Source of the DNA: Insolitispirillum peregrinum
GTDB taxonomy: Bacteria; Pseudomonadota; Alphaproteobacteria; Rhodospirillales; Rhodospirillaceae
NCBI RefSeq assembly: GCF_900156605.1
Contig: NZ_FTOA01000003.1
Location: forward strand, 434,001-498,000
Direction: 5' to 3'
Length of the DNA: 64,000 bases
Under the pieces are notes generated by a model, which was not told the DNA's origin, searched no databases, and saw nothing but the letters and a program-made list of their open reading frames with translations. Shown piece after piece: positions 53,822 through 63,178 of this stretch (position 1 is the first letter of the stretch; each line of letters starts with the position of its first letter). The position numbers were made by a program, and so were the translations under genes.

Positions 53822-55895
53822 GCTGTCACAACTGGCGGTGATGGCGGGGCGGTGGCTGGCGGGATTGCTGGCCGCCGCCCTGCTGCTGTGGTTTGTGGCC
53901 GGGGTCGCCAACCGGCTGCTGCCGCCAGACCTCAGCCGCTGGGAGCAGCGGTCGCAGGTGGTCACCGACGTCGAAGGCCGCCTGTTGCGCCCGTTCCCGA
54001 CCACCGAGGGCTTTTGGCGTTTGCCGACCAGCCCGCAGCAGGTGGACCCGCTGTATCTGGCAATGCTGATGGCGGTCGAGGACCAGCGGTTCGGCCTGCA
54101 CCCCGGCGTTGATCCGCTGGCAATCTTGCGGGCGATTGGTCAGCGGTTGACTCAGGGCCATGTCGTTTCTGGCGCCTCGACCCTGACCATGCAGGCCGCC
54201 CGCCTGCTCGATCCCAAGCCGCGCACCCTGACCGCCAAGCTGGCCGAAAGCCTGCGGGCGCTGCAATTGCAGCACCGTCTGGGCCGCGAGGGGGTGTTAC
54301 AGGTTTACCTGACCCTGGCCCCCTTTGGCGGCACGCTCGAAGGGGTGCGCTCGGCTTCTTGGGGCTGGTTCGGCAAGGAGCCTGACCATCTGACCGCCGC
54401 CGAGGCTGCCTTGCTGGTCGCCTTGCCCCAGCGCCCGGAAGCCCTGCGGCCCGACCGCTTCCCCCAGCGCGCCCGCGCCGCCCGTGACCGGGTGCTGGAC
54501 CGGGCGGTAGAGCGCGGGGTGATCAGTCTCGATGCCGCCCTGCTGGCCAGAAGCCAGCCCTTGCCGACCACCCAGCGCCCCATGCCGCTGAGCGCCGCTC
54601 ATCTGGCCGAAGCCCTGCGACGGCGGTCGCCGCCAGAGCAAAAAGAGCTGAGAAGCTTTATTCAGCGTCCAGTGCAGGCCACGCTGCAAACAATCATCGA
54701 CCGGGCCACCCAGGGCTGGGAAGACGGGGTGGAGGTGGCGGCGGTCGTGGTGCGCACCGCTGACCGGCAGGTGATCGCCCATCTGGGCAGCCGTGACTGG
54801 CTGAGTCGACCGCTGGATTTGACGCAAGCCGTCCGCTCGCCGGGATCGAGCCTGAAGCCGCTGATTTATGCTCTGGCCTTTGATGACCAGTCGCTGCACC
54901 CCGGAACGCTGGTCTACGACGGTCCGCGCCGCTTTGGCAGTTGGCAGCCGCGCAATTTTGACCGGGACTTTCGCGGCATGCTGACGGTGCGCGAGGCGTT
55001 GCAGCAATCGCTGAACGTCCCGGCGGTGCTGGCACTGGACAAGGTGGGGCCGTTGCGCTTTGCCACCATTGCCCGGCAGGCCGGGTTGCCGTTGTTTCTG
55101 CCCGGCGATGGCGAAGCCGGGCTGCCGCTGGCGCTGGGCGGAGTCGGGGTGCGGCTGGTCGATATGGCAACCATTTATGCCAATCTGGCCGATGACGGGA
55201 TGGTGCGCCCGCTGGCGTGGGGGTCGGATGTGACCGAGCCAGCCCTTGCCGCCCGCCGTCTGGTTGGACAGGCGGCGGCGCGGGCAGTGCTGACCATCCT
55301 GACCGACAGCCCGGCCCCGGATGGGCAAATTCAACGTTCGCTGTCCGGCGGGCGGCGCAGCGTGGCGTTCAAGACCGGGACCTCCTTTGGTTTCCGCGAT
55401 GCCTGGACGGTGGCGATGTCGCCCGACTATACGGTGGTGATCTGGGTGGGCCGTCCCGATGGCGCACCGCGACCGGGCCATCTGGGGCGGACAACGGCGG
55501 CTCCGCTGGCGTTACGGGTGCTGGATGCCCTGCCGATGGACCGGCGGCAAAAGCCCGCCATCAGCGAGCCGGACAACGCCCTCTATGCCGCCGAGCCGCC
55601 CGCCGCACTGGCCCGGATGGAGCTGGATTCCCTGATCAGCCCGCAAAAGCGCCAGCCGCTGCAAATCATCTTTCCACCCGATGGCGCGGCCATTGAACGC
55701 TTGGCGGACGGCGTGCTGTTGCAGGCCAGCGGTGGCGAGGCTCCGATCCAGTGGGCCGCCGACGGCATCCCCTTGCCGCCACCGGTCGGGCGAGGGAGCC
55801 AGTTCTGGCAGCCCGCAGGCGAGGGGTTTTATCAACTGGCGGCGATTGATGCCAAGGGCCGCCGGGCCGAAGTGCGGGTGCGGGTGTTGCCGTGA
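53811..55895 (+). CDS. pbpC: penicillin-binding protein 1C
   Basis: 694 residues from a TTG at 53811, just after an in-frame stop and overlapping the previous gene by 11 bases; GTG 53838 or ATG 53841 are alternatives. One membrane helix (VMAGRWLAGLLAAALLLWFVAG) is followed by a GT51 transglycosylase domain (VEDQRFGLHPGVDPLAILRA, GASTLTMQAARLL), a transpeptidase domain with SPGSSLKPLIYALA and KTGTSFGFRDAW, and a C-terminal BiPBP_C domain (IIFPPDGAAIERL). It polymerises peptidoglycan and pairs with alpha-2-macroglobulin. Confidence 0.94.
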   Translation: MPNKLSQLAVMAGRWLAGLLAAALLLWFVAGVANRLLPPDLSRWEQRSQVVTDVEGRLLRPFPTTEGFWRLPTSPQQVDPLYLAMLMAVEDQRFGLHPGVDPLAILRAIGQRLTQGHVVSGASTLTMQAARLLDPKPRTLTAKLAESLRALQLQHRLGREGVLQVYLTLAPFGGTLEGVRSASWGWFGKEPDHLTAAEAALLVALPQRPEALRPDRFPQRARAARDRVLDRAVERGVISLDAALLARSQPLPTTQRPMPLSAAHLAEALRRRSPPEQKELRSFIQRPVQATLQTIIDRATQGWEDGVEVAAVVVRTADRQVIAHLGSRDWLSRPLDLTQAVRSPGSSLKPLIYALAFDDQSLHPGTLVYDGPRRFGSWQPRNFDRDFRGMLTVREALQQSLNVPAVLALDKVGPLRFATIARQAGLPLFLPGDGEAGLPLALGGVGVRLVDMATIYANLADDGMVRPLAWGSDVTEPALAARRLVGQAAARAVLTILTDSPAPDGQIQRSLSGGRRSVAFKTGTSFGFRDAWTVAMSPDYTVVIWVGRPDGAPRPGHLGRTTAAPLALRVLDALPMDRRQKPAISEPDNALYAAEPPAALARMELDSLISPQKRQPLQIIFPPDGAAIERLADGVLLQASGGEAPIQWAADGIPLPPPVGRGSQFWQPAGEGFYQLAAIDAKGRRAEVRVRVLP

Positions 55896-56048
55896 CGGGT
55901 GGTGTGGCGAGGTATGGCGGGGGAACAACCCTTGTGAAACCCGGCTGTAAAATACTCTCATGAGCCACACTTCAGAAAGAGGACTCTTTCTGAAAAACCA
56001 CTTCCGATAGACTGCCAGAGCCTTACCGACGCTCAGGAGTATTGCCGC

Positions 56049-56762
56049 ATGTCACCGCCTATTGTCTATGTGCCCGGGAACCACACCACCAATTATGGCG
56101 GCCTGACCCAGCAGGTTACATCTGCGGTGATTGTCAGGGCCACGGCCACCCTGACCCCCAGCAATATGACCGGTGGGTCCGGGCCATCGAGCAGCATCAC
56201 CCCACCGGGATGGGGGTCGGGGACCTGCCCGGAACACCATAACCGGGGGCATTTGATCGGCAACAAACTTGGCGGGCCGGGGGATGAGGCCAAGAATCTG
56301 GTCACCCTGACGGCGGGCACCAATCACCCGATGATGTATGAGTACGAAGATCTGGTGTACAATTACGTCCGCGCCCAGCCGCATGGCACCGCCTGTACCT
56401 ATACCGTGGAGTGTTTTTACGACGATATTTACTACACCTCCACCACGGGCTTTCCGGTTCCCGGAGCCAGCGGCAATCCGTTCTGCCTGTTCCCGGCACC
56501 AGCCTATCTCAGGCTGTCTCTGACGAACGGCGGTCCGGTGACTTTGAACACCTTGTCGCAGTATCAGGCCAACCCGCCGGCCACCCTCGGAACAGCCGGG
56601 CTTGCGACCAGCTTGCTGGTCTATAACGGCGGCTATAAGTGGTATCAGAGCGCGGTCCACTATGGGAACAACTGCTGGGCGGTGGTGAACAACCTCAATG
56701 ATCCGAATGTTCAGATTGCTGCCCGCGCTTATGCCCGCGCTCTGGGCTATGATTTCCCATAG
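56049..56762 (+). CDS. putative DNA/RNA non-specific endonuclease
   Basis: 237 residues. The central NRGHLIGNKLGGPGDEAKNLVTLTAGTN (in parts, about 66-93) resembles the His-Asn nuclease motif of DNA/RNA non-specific endonucleases (DRGH in the classical form). A Ser/Thr/Pro/Gly-rich N-terminus precedes it; Cys occurs in pairs (SGTCPEHH, GTACTYTVECFYDD, NPFCLFP). There is no classical signal peptide. Start at the ATG after AGGAG. It stands alone, with neither an evident immunity gene nor a delivery domain, so it may be an orphan toxin or be exported in another way. Confidence 0.7.
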   Translation: MSPPIVYVPGNHTTNYGGLTQQVTSAVIVRATATLTPSNMTGGSGPSSSITPPGWGSGTCPEHHNRGHLIGNKLGGPGDEAKNLVTLTAGTNHPMMYEYEDLVYNYVRAQPHGTACTYTVECFYDDIYYTSTTGFPVPGASGNPFCLFPAPAYLRLSLTNGGPVTLNTLSQYQANPPATLGTAGLATSLLVYNGGYKWYQSAVHYGNNCWAVVNNLNDPNVQIAARAYARALGYDFP

Positions 56763-56800
56763 GGCATTGCGTGAAAAGCGGGAAGCGGTGCTGTGTCCCG
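56760..56800 (+). repeat. R1-like fragment at the nuclease stop codon
   Basis: TAGGGCATTGCGTGAAAAGC then GGGAAGCGG recalls the first arm of the R1 hairpin, beginning at the stop codon as in rtcB. The right arm is lost. Confidence 0.45.
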
Positions 56801-57493
56801 TCAATGATTCGCGGCTCTGCCCCGCTTCTTTTTCATCGCCTTGATCACCTTGTCCTCAATGGCGCCGGTGCGGTCCTGCGGAAAAATCTCGACCAGCGGG
56901 ATACCGGCCCGTTCGAGGGCTTCGCGCTTGATGGCATCGCGGATTTCGGCATCCCCTTGATAATGGCCGGTGCCCTGATATTCGATCGCCACCGCCGGAT
57001 AGCCGTCGGTGCCCATGATCAGCATGTCGATGCGTTTGGAATTGATCGACTTGAACGCCTGCTGATCACTGCTGCCGAGGATTTCCCCCAGACTGGTCTG
57101 GGCGAACAGGCGACAGCCGCGATAGCGCTTTTGCACCAGCTGTTCGATCAACAGGAACACCTGATATTCCGATTTGTTCATCACCGGCTTGGAACTGAAG
57201 GCGGCAGCCCGCACCCAGGTCAACTGGTTGGCAACGCTCCAGAATCCCCCGCGCGGCTTGGCGGGTGAACTGCCGGTCTTCTCCGGGCTGGCCTTGCGCG
57301 TGGCCTTGGTGGTGGTCGGACGGGGCGCACGGGCGGCGGCCGCAGGGGCGCGGCGTCGCCAGCGTGGCAACGACAACGACGGTAACGGGCGCAGGCGCAG
57401 GGCGCGCACGGTCCGCACAAGCCCGATCAGCAGGCCCACTCCCAGCGACAGGGCCAGCACAACGACGGCAAGGGGCGGAGGGGACTCTGACAC
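56801..57493 (-). CDS. DUF2726-domain protein with membrane anchor
   Basis: 230 residues from a GTG. A hydrophobic N-terminal segment (LAVVVLALSLGVGLLIGLV) is followed by an Arg/Ala/Pro-rich linker and a DUF2726 domain: KPVMNKSEYQVFLLIEQLV, SLGEIL, INSKRIDMLIMGTDGYPAVAIEYQG and HYQGDAEIRDAIKREALERAGIPLVEI. The latter part (D-x-E-x-x with K) resembles a PD-(D/E)xK nuclease core. The function is unknown. It lies convergent with the orphan nuclease gene. Confidence 0.8.
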   Translation of the reverse strand: MSESPPPLAVVVLALSLGVGLLIGLVRTVRALRLRPLPSLSLPRWRRRAPAAAARAPRPTTTKATRKASPEKTGSSPAKPRGGFWSVANQLTWVRAAAFSSKPVMNKSEYQVFLLIEQLVQKRYRGCRLFAQTSLGEILGSSDQQAFKSINSKRIDMLIMGTDGYPAVAIEYQGTGHYQGDAEIRDAIKREALERAGIPLVEIFPQDRTGAIEDKVIKAMKKKRGRAANH

Positions 57494-57812
57494 GCACGGT
57501 TCCAGTCAAAAGGTGAACAAACCATAGACAATGTTTTATAATCGCCTGGCAAACAAAGGCAATCATGCTTTGTACCCGGATGGAGTCCAGCCAAACCCAC
57601 CCTATATCCCTTGAAGGGTTGGTGTTGACGAATCCCGCCAAACGATTATGACTGTGCCGCACTGGTGCGGTCTGATTGGCCCCGTCTTGTGTGTCTGATG
57701 GCCCGAATGTCCGATGGAAAGACCGGGACAGAAAAAGCGCAGACCGCACCTGATGCTATCCCAAGGGATGTTTATCTGATCTGCTGCCGTCCCTCTGGTC
57801 AGGGAGGTCGCT
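57494..57812. other. intergenic region upstream of the YgiQ gene
   Basis: About 320 bases between divergent genes, holding the DUF2726 promoter and a candidate promoter for the YgiQ gene (57625-57652). No gene or repeat is seen. Confidence 0.5.
57625..57652 (+). promoter_or_regulatory. candidate promoter of the YgiQ gene
   Basis: TTGACG (57625-57630) and TATGAC (57647-57652), spaced by 16 bases. The -35 match is good and the -10 match partial (4 of 6). It lies 160 bases upstream of the start. Confidence 0.4.
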
Positions 57813-59996
57813 TTGCCGGAGCTGTTGATGGAAGCCGCGAAGAGTATTTTTTCCTATCGCAAATACTGGGCGCACCGTTTCGGGACGGCTCCCTTTTTGC
57901 CGACCACGCGCGCGGAAATGGACGCTCTGGGCTGGGACAGCTGCGACATCATCATCGTTACCGGTGACGCCTATGTTGACCATCCCAGCTTTGGCATGGC
58001 GGTGATTGGCCGCGTGCTGGAGGCACAGGGCTTCCGCGTCGGCATCCTGACCCAGCCGGACTGGACCAGTGCCGAGGCATTCCGGGCGCTGGGCAAGCCG
58101 AACCTGTTTTTCGGCATCACCGGCGGCAACATGGATTCGATGGTCAACCGCTATACCTCGGACCGCCGCCTGCGCCACAACGACAGCTATACGCCCAACG
58201 ACGAAGGCGGCAAGCGCCCCGACCGGGCGGTGATCGTCTATTCCCAGCGCTGCCGCGAAGCCTATAAGGATGCCCCGATCATTCTGGGTGGCATCGAGGC
58301 GTCACTGCGCCGGGTGGCTCACTATGATTACTGGTCGGAAAAGGTCCGTCGCTCGGTGCTGATGGACGCCAAGGCTGATATCCTGTTTTATGGCAACGCC
58401 GAACGGGCGCTGATTGATTTCGTCCATCGCGTCGGCAAGGGCGAGGCGGTCAACCAGATCACCGACCTGCGCGGGACGGTGGTGCTGCGCGATGCGCTGC
58501 CCGACGGCTGGCAGGAACTCGATGTTTCGTCGATTGATGACGAATCGGTCAGCATTCCGCGCAGCGAGGGCGAGGCTCCGGCGGCGGTGCGTCTGCCGTC
58601 CTACGAGCAGGTGAAGGAGGATCCGGTCCTCTACAGCCACACCTCGCGCATCATCCATCTGGAAAGCAACCCCGGCAACGCCCGCCCGCTGATCCAGCGC
58701 CATGGCGATAAAGAGGTGTGGGTCAACCCGCCGCCGATCCCGTTGACCACCCCGGAAATGGACTGGGTTTACGGGCTGCCCTATGCGCGGGCGCCGCACC
58801 CGTCCTATTGCGGGGCGCGTATTCCGGCGTGGGAAATGATCCGCTTTTCGGTCAACATCATGCGCGGTTGCTTTGGTGGCTGCTCGTTCTGCTCGATCAC
58901 CGAGCACGAAGGGCGGGTGATCCAGAACCGCTCGCATGAATCGATCCTGAAGGAAGTCGAGGACATTCGCGACAAGGTGCCGGGCTTTACCGGGGTGATC
59001 TCGGACCTTGGCGGGCCGACCGCCAACATGTACCGGCTGGCCTGCAAGGACGACGAGACGCAAAAGGTCTGTCGCCGCCTGTCGTGCGTCTATCCTGACA
59101 TCTGCAAGAACCTCAACACCAACCATGACTCGCTGGTCGAGCTGTACCGCAAGGCGCGGGAGCTGCCGGGGGTGAAGAAGATTCTGGTGGCCTCGGGTCT
59201 GCGCTATGATCTGGCGGTGCGCAGCCCGACCTATGTCAAGGAACTGGTGACTCATCACGTTGGCGGCTATCTGAAGATCGCCCCCGAGCACACCGAAGAA
59301 GGCCCGCTGTCCAAGATGATGAAGCCGGGCATCGGTAGCTATGACCGCTTCAAGCAGATGTTCGAGCGGTTTTCGCGCGAGGCAGGCAAGGAACAGTACC
59401 TGATCCCCTACTTCATCGCCGCCCATCCGGGGACCAGCGACGAAGACATGATGAACCTCGCCCTGTGGCTGAAGCGCAACGGCTTTCGCGCCGATCAGGT
59501 GCAGGCGTTCCTGCCGTCGCCGATGTCGCTGTCCACCGCCATGTATCACGGCGAGCGCAATCCGCTGAAGCCGGTCCGCCGCACCGGGACCGAAGTGGTC
59601 GCCACCGCCAAGGGCCTGCGCCAGCGCCGTCTGCACAAGGCCTTCCTGCGCTACCATGATGCGGAAAACTGGCCGCTGCTGCGCGAGGCGCTGAAGGCGA
59701 TGGGCCGCAGTGACCTGATCGGCCCCGGCAAAAAGCATCTGGTCCCGGCCTGGCAACCGGCGGGAACCGGCAAATCTGGCGGTGAGGGCGCGCGTACCGG
59801 GCGCAAGCACAAGGATCAGACCTTCCTGACCACCCACGCCGGACAGGGACGCCGCCCGGATGGCGACGGCCCGGCTCCGGCTTCAGCTTCGGGGGCTCCG
59901 GCGCGTTCTGGTCCTTCTCGTTCTGGCCCCTCCCGCTCCGGTCCGGTGCGCTCTGGTGCTCCGCGTTCCGGTATGCCGCGCAAAGGAAAGCCGTGA
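57813..59996 (+). CDS. YgiQ family radical SAM protein
   Basis: 727 residues, TTG start preceded by GGGAGG; the next ATG (57828) is too far from the ribosome site. The N-terminal UPF0313 region ([38 protein letters not shown]) is followed by the radical SAM cluster motif CFGGCSFC (Cys 352, 356 and 359), and a C-terminal YgiQ domain ([21 protein letters not shown]). The last 40 residues are a Ser-Gly-Pro-Arg repeat tail (59876-59990). The reaction is unknown. The stop overlaps the Rieske gene start by one base. Confidence 0.93.
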   Translation: MPELLMEAAKSIFSYRKYWAHRFGTAPFLPTTRAEMDALGWDSCDIIIVTGDAYVDHPSFGMAVIGRVLEAQGFRVGILTQPDWTSAEAFRALGKPNLFFGITGGNMDSMVNRYTSDRRLRHNDSYTPNDEGGKRPDRAVIVYSQRCREAYKDAPIILGGIEASLRRVAHYDYWSEKVRRSVLMDAKADILFYGNAERALIDFVHRVGKGEAVNQITDLRGTVVLRDALPDGWQELDVSSIDDESVSIPRSEGEAPAAVRLPSYEQVKEDPVLYSHTSRIIHLESNPGNARPLIQRHGDKEVWVNPPPIPLTTPEMDWVYGLPYARAPHPSYCGARIPAWEMIRFSVNIMRGCFGGCSFCSITEHEGRVIQNRSHESILKEVEDIRDKVPGFTGVISDLGGPTANMYRLACKDDETQKVCRRLSCVYPDICKNLNTNHDSLVELYRKARELPGVKKILVASGLRYDLAVRSPTYVKELVTHHVGGYLKIAPEHTEEGPLSKMMKPGIGSYDRFKQMFERFSREAGKEQYLIPYFIAAHPGTSDEDMMNLALWLKRNGFRADQVQAFLPSPMSLSTAMYHGERNPLKPVRRTGTEVVATAKGLRQRRLHKAFLRYHDAENWPLLREALKAMGRSDLIGPGKKHLVPAWQPAGTGKSGGEGARTGRKHKDQTFLTTHAGQGRRPDGDGPAPASASGAPARSGPSRSGPSRSGPVRSGAPRSGMPRKGKP
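59876..59990 (+). repeat. RSGP-type tandem repeat tail of the YgiQ protein
   Basis: Units of about four residues ([14 protein letters not shown], then [14 protein letters not shown]) at the C-terminus, encoded by CGxTCxGG(C/T)-type codons. The tail is basic and presumably disordered. Confidence 0.75.
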
Positions 59997-60397
59997 TGGT
60001 CGATGGTCTCTATTTGCTGCCGCATCTGCGGTCGGGAACCGTGGTTTGCGAGGCGTCTTTGGTGGCCGCCGGACAGGCTCGCTCAGTGAAAATCGCCCTG
60101 CCGCACGCCGTGGCCGCTGGTGACGACGTTCCGGTGATTGACCTGCTGGTCCTGCGACTGGATGACGGGGCGCTGCGGGTGTACCTCAACCGTTGCGCCC
60201 ACTTTGGCCTGCCGCTGAATGCCCGGGATGGCTACGAGTTCCTCAACGATGAGGGCGACCAAGTGGTGCTGCGCTGTCAGCACCACTACATGGACTTTTG
60301 TCCGGCAACCGGCGAAGGGCTGTCGTTTGAATGCCGGGGTGATGCGCTGACCGACATTCCGGTGGCCGAACGTGACGGCCAGATCGTGACTTTGTGA
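59996..60397 (+). CDS. Rieske [2Fe-2S] domain protein
   Basis: 133 residues from the ATG at 59996 (GTG at 59993 is possible). The two cluster-binding pairs are NRCAHFGLPLN (C-x-H) and LRCQHHYMDFCPATG (C-x2-H). It begins HLRSGTVVCEASLV and ends DIPVAERDGQIVTL, a small ferredoxin-like Rieske protein. It is coupled with the YgiQ gene, and may act as electron carrier for it; that is inference from the overlap. Confidence 0.88.
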   Translation: MVDGLYLLPHLRSGTVVCEASLVAAGQARSVKIALPHAVAAGDDVPVIDLLVLRLDDGALRVYLNRCAHFGLPLNARDGYEFLNDEGDQVVLRCQHHYMDFCPATGEGLSFECRGDALTDIPVAERDGQIVTL

Positions 60398-60482
60398 TGA
60401 GCAGATTAGAGTGGTGAGAGCTTGATAACGCAAAATTTTAGTGGCAATATCTGGTAAACGCAAATCGTAGAGAGAAAATTTT

Positions 60483-61139
60483 ATGGTGAACCTCATCACT
60501 CGTATCATGAACGCCTACCCGGTGGGATTCTTTCGGGTACTCTCGGAATATATTGATGCGGGTTTTGCGGAGGCATGGACTCTGGCAAATCGTCATGCAG
60601 AAGAACCAGAGAGGCTTAATATGCTCGGACAGTTTCGGCATTCGCGCTGTGAGGCTGGGTTCCGCCGTGCCGCTCAGGAAGCAGGGTTGACTGTGACAGC
60701 TCCTCATACCCAACCTTTAGGCGGGCGCTATAGCATTGTCTGCGGGAGTGATGTTTATATTGTTCGCAGCAATATCCAGAAGCACTGTGGCCCACCGCGA
60801 GCATCAGGTTTCCGCAAAAATTGGGCAAGTATTAATGCTTCTCTATTCGAAACTCAGGGCGATCTTTTCAAATGCGTTCCGCCATCGCCTGATCAACAGT
60901 TGTGTACGATGCTGGTGACTACAGCTAATACATGTCGAGGAGATCAGAGTGTTCCGGCATTCGTAGGAATTGGTATTCCAAGTTCAACTCTATCAGTTTG
61001 GAAGACCTTGATCTCTTTGCCAGATCTTCTTGCTCGATATCATGACGCAGATACTGCCACACGTAAGACGGGTGAAATGGCGGTTACACTCAAAGACGTG
61101 GCTGTGCCGCGTCTCAAGATGAAGCCCAATCAGGAATAA
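60483..61139 (+). CDS. unknown protein, partner of the ImmA/IrrE gene
   Basis: 218 residues. I do not recognise a family. Start MVNLITRIMNAYPVGFFRV after GAGAG. It contains AEEPERLNMLGQFRHSRCEAGFRRA and GGRYSIVCGSDVYIVRSNIQ, then VTTANTCRGDQSVPAFVGIGIP. The first 70 residues look helical, the rest alpha/beta. No signal peptide or membrane segment. Codon use is less GC-rich than the neighbouring genes. It lies 36 bases upstream of the HTH-protease gene in the same direction, so the two form an operon, like a toxin-antitoxin or defence pair in layout. Confidence 0.65.
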   Translation: MVNLITRIMNAYPVGFFRVLSEYIDAGFAEAWTLANRHAEEPERLNMLGQFRHSRCEAGFRRAAQEAGLTVTAPHTQPLGGRYSIVCGSDVYIVRSNIQKHCGPPRASGFRKNWASINASLFETQGDLFKCVPPSPDQQLCTMLVTTANTCRGDQSVPAFVGIGIPSSTLSVWKTLISLPDLLARYHDADTATRKTGEMAVTLKDVAVPRLKMKPNQE

Positions 61140-61175
61140 GCCGTTAGGCTATCTAATATGTAGTGGAGAGAAATA

Positions 61176-62405
61176 ATGCGGAACGGAACACCAGGGTTCC
61201 AACCGGGGCGACTGGTGGAGGCAAGGGATTCGCGTGGTTTGTCTCAGATTGCCTTAGCCAACCTTATTAACCGGACTAGCTCGAGTATTTCGCGCTGGGA
61301 GGGTGGCAATCAGTCGCCAGAACCGGAAGCCTTGGACATTCTGGCGCGGGCGTTAAATCTGCCCATGAGCTTTTTCCTCCAGCCTCAGCCAAAGCACGGC
61401 GATAATCCGATGTTTTTCCGATCTATGGCGATTACTACACAAGCTCTGCGCCGTCGTACATGTAGCCGCCTGCATTGGGCGGAGGACATCGCTCTTCAAA
61501 TTCAAGAATGGCTTGATCTTCCTGAAGTTGATTTGCCTCAAGCTACCGTTTCAGACTATCGAGAGATTTGCGATGAGGACATAGAGTCTATTGCGACAGA
61601 ATGTAGGAAGCGTTGGAAACTCGGCATGGGGCCAATCGCAGATATGCTTTTGGTAATGGAAAATGCTGGTGTTTGCGTTGTGAAGGAAGAAGTGGGTAGC
61701 GCTACTATGGATGGTCTATCTCATTGGTCTGAGATTGATCAACGGCCTTATGTATTGATTGCATCTGATAAGGATGCTTGTGTGCGCTCTCGTCTTGATG
61801 CCGCACATGAACTTGGCCATTTGATACTTCATCGGCATGTGAAAGAAAAGTCTCTGGTCGATAAAGCTTCATTTAAAGAGGTTGAGAGGCAGGCATTCTT
61901 ATTTGCAGGGGCTTTTCTATTGCCAGCAGAGAGCTTTAGTGTAGAGGTCTGGTCTCCAAGCCTTAATAGCTTTCTTTCCCTAAAAGAGCGTTGGAAAGTG
62001 TCTATTGGGGCTATGGTAAAACGTTGCCATGCACTTGGCATAGTTAGTGATGAATATGAACAACGCCTATGGAAACATTATGGCGCGCGAGGTTGGCGAA
62101 AGTCTGAGCCATTGGATGATGTGCTTACAGTAGAAAGCCCCCGTCTGCTTAATCGATCAATTCGTCTGTTGATTGATGAGAACGTTCGGACACGTGAGCA
62201 GCTTCTTGATGATTTCCATCTCCCGGCTTCTGATGTGGAAAGCTTGTGTGGCCTTCCGCGTGGTTTCATGACATCAACCGAAGCTGATCTTGTGGTGTTA
62301 CCCCGTATCAAGGGGAATGCGTTCGTTAGTAATCCAGATGGGGAGGTGGGAATTAGTAACGCCGAACTGATAAATTTTCCTGTCCGTGGTGAGAAAAAAG
62401 AGTAA
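61176..62405 (+). CDS. XRE-family HTH plus ImmA/IrrE metallopeptidase protein
   Basis: 409 residues. N-terminal helix-turn-helix (SQIALANLINRTSSSISRWEGG, in parts, about 24-45), then a linker, then the ImmA/IrrE (COG2856) zinc protease domain with HELGHLILHRH (His at 211 and 215, Glu 212) and ERQAFLFAGAFLLP with the third ligand glutamate. The last 120 residues are unrecognised. In ICEBs1 ImmA cleaves the repressor ImmR; fused HTH-protease proteins regulate or act in toxin-antitoxin and phage-related loci. GGAGAG precedes the ATG. Lower GC than the flanks suggests transfer. Confidence 0.88.
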   Translation: MRNGTPGFQPGRLVEARDSRGLSQIALANLINRTSSSISRWEGGNQSPEPEALDILARALNLPMSFFLQPQPKHGDNPMFFRSMAITTQALRRRTCSRLHWAEDIALQIQEWLDLPEVDLPQATVSDYREICDEDIESIATECRKRWKLGMGPIADMLLVMENAGVCVVKEEVGSATMDGLSHWSEIDQRPYVLIASDKDACVRSRLDAAHELGHLILHRHVKEKSLVDKASFKEVERQAFLFAGAFLLPAESFSVEVWSPSLNSFLSLKERWKVSIGAMVKRCHALGIVSDEYEQRLWKHYGARGWRKSEPLDDVLTVESPRLLNRSIRLLIDENVRTREQLLDDFHLPASDVESLCGLPRGFMTSTEADLVVLPRIKGNAFVSNPDGEVGISNAELINFPVRGEKKE

Positions 62406-62494
62406 CTGCTTCCTGTTTTCTGAAAAAAAGAGGGGTGATGTTTATGCATGTTCGAAAGTTTTGACGTATTATTTTCTTTTTGAATAATAAATAA

Positions 62495-62561
62495 GTGGGG
62501 TCTGGGGCCTAAAGGCCCCAGCGAGGTGTGGAGCAGAGCTCCATGATTTTCTGTTGTGTAC
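62495..62561 (+). repeat. R2 fragment, right half
   Basis: GGGGTCTGGGGCCTAAAGGC, CCCCAGCGAGGTGTGGAGC and the right end CTGTTGTGTAC (62551-62561) match R2. The left half is missing; the gap before it (62406-62494) is AT-rich. It lies directly before the end of the Lrp gene. Confidence 0.7.
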
Positions 62562-62569
62562 TTTTATAT

Positions 62570-63046
62570 TCAGCTCCCTAGTAGAGGTAACCCCTGTAGG
62601 GGCTTGATTTCCTTCAGCACAAAGGTGGTCTGCATTTCCTTGATGCGCGGCAGGCGGCGGACCACCGTCATGGCGAAATCGGTGTAGGTGTCGAGGCTTT
62701 CGGCCACCACCTGCAACAGGAAATCGGCATCGCCAGCAATTGAATAGCAGGCAATTACTGGATCAAGGGTGCGGATGGCGTCCTCGAAGGCGCGGGCTTC
62801 GTCGTCGCTGTGGCTGTCGATCTTGATGCGGATGAACGCCAGCACCCCCCAGCCCAGCCGCCGCCGGTCCAGTCGGGCGCCATAGCCCTGAATCACCCCT
62901 TGTTCCTCCAGCGCCCGTATCCGGCGCCAGCACGGCGAGGCCGACATGCCGACCCGCTCGGCCAGTTGCTGGTTGGTCAGGGTGCTGTCCTGCTGAAGCT
63001 GTTGCAGCAGGCGGCAATCCTGCGCATCAAGGATCAAGGGTTCCAT
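62570..63046 (-). CDS. Lrp/AsnC family transcriptional regulator
   Basis: 158 residues from MEPLILDAQDCRLLQQLQQD at 63046. Helix-turn-helix TNQQLAERVGMSASPCWRRIR (in parts, about 24-45) and a C-terminal RAM ligand domain (LAFIRIKIDSHSDDEARAF, IAGDADFLLQVVAESLDTY) are typical. These proteins sense amino acids. It is divergent from the DUF2000 gene, which is its probable target. The larger frame upstream is antisense to that gene. Confidence 0.93.
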   Translation of the reverse strand: MEPLILDAQDCRLLQQLQQDSTLTNQQLAERVGMSASPCWRRIRALEEQGVIQGYGARLDRRRLGWGVLAFIRIKIDSHSDDEARAFEDAIRTLDPVIACYSIAGDADFLLQVVAESLDTYTDFAMTVVRRLPRIKEMQTTFVLKEIKPLQGLPLLGS

Positions 63047-63178
63047 TTTCCTGCCATCGGCTGTTTTCGGGTCTGGTTTACCGCAGAATGGGCCATTTCC
63101 CGGCAAGTCTGAAAGCCTTTTCCGCGATGTCCTGCGTACTCTTGTCTCTGGTCCAATGATCTGATGATGGGAGCAGAA

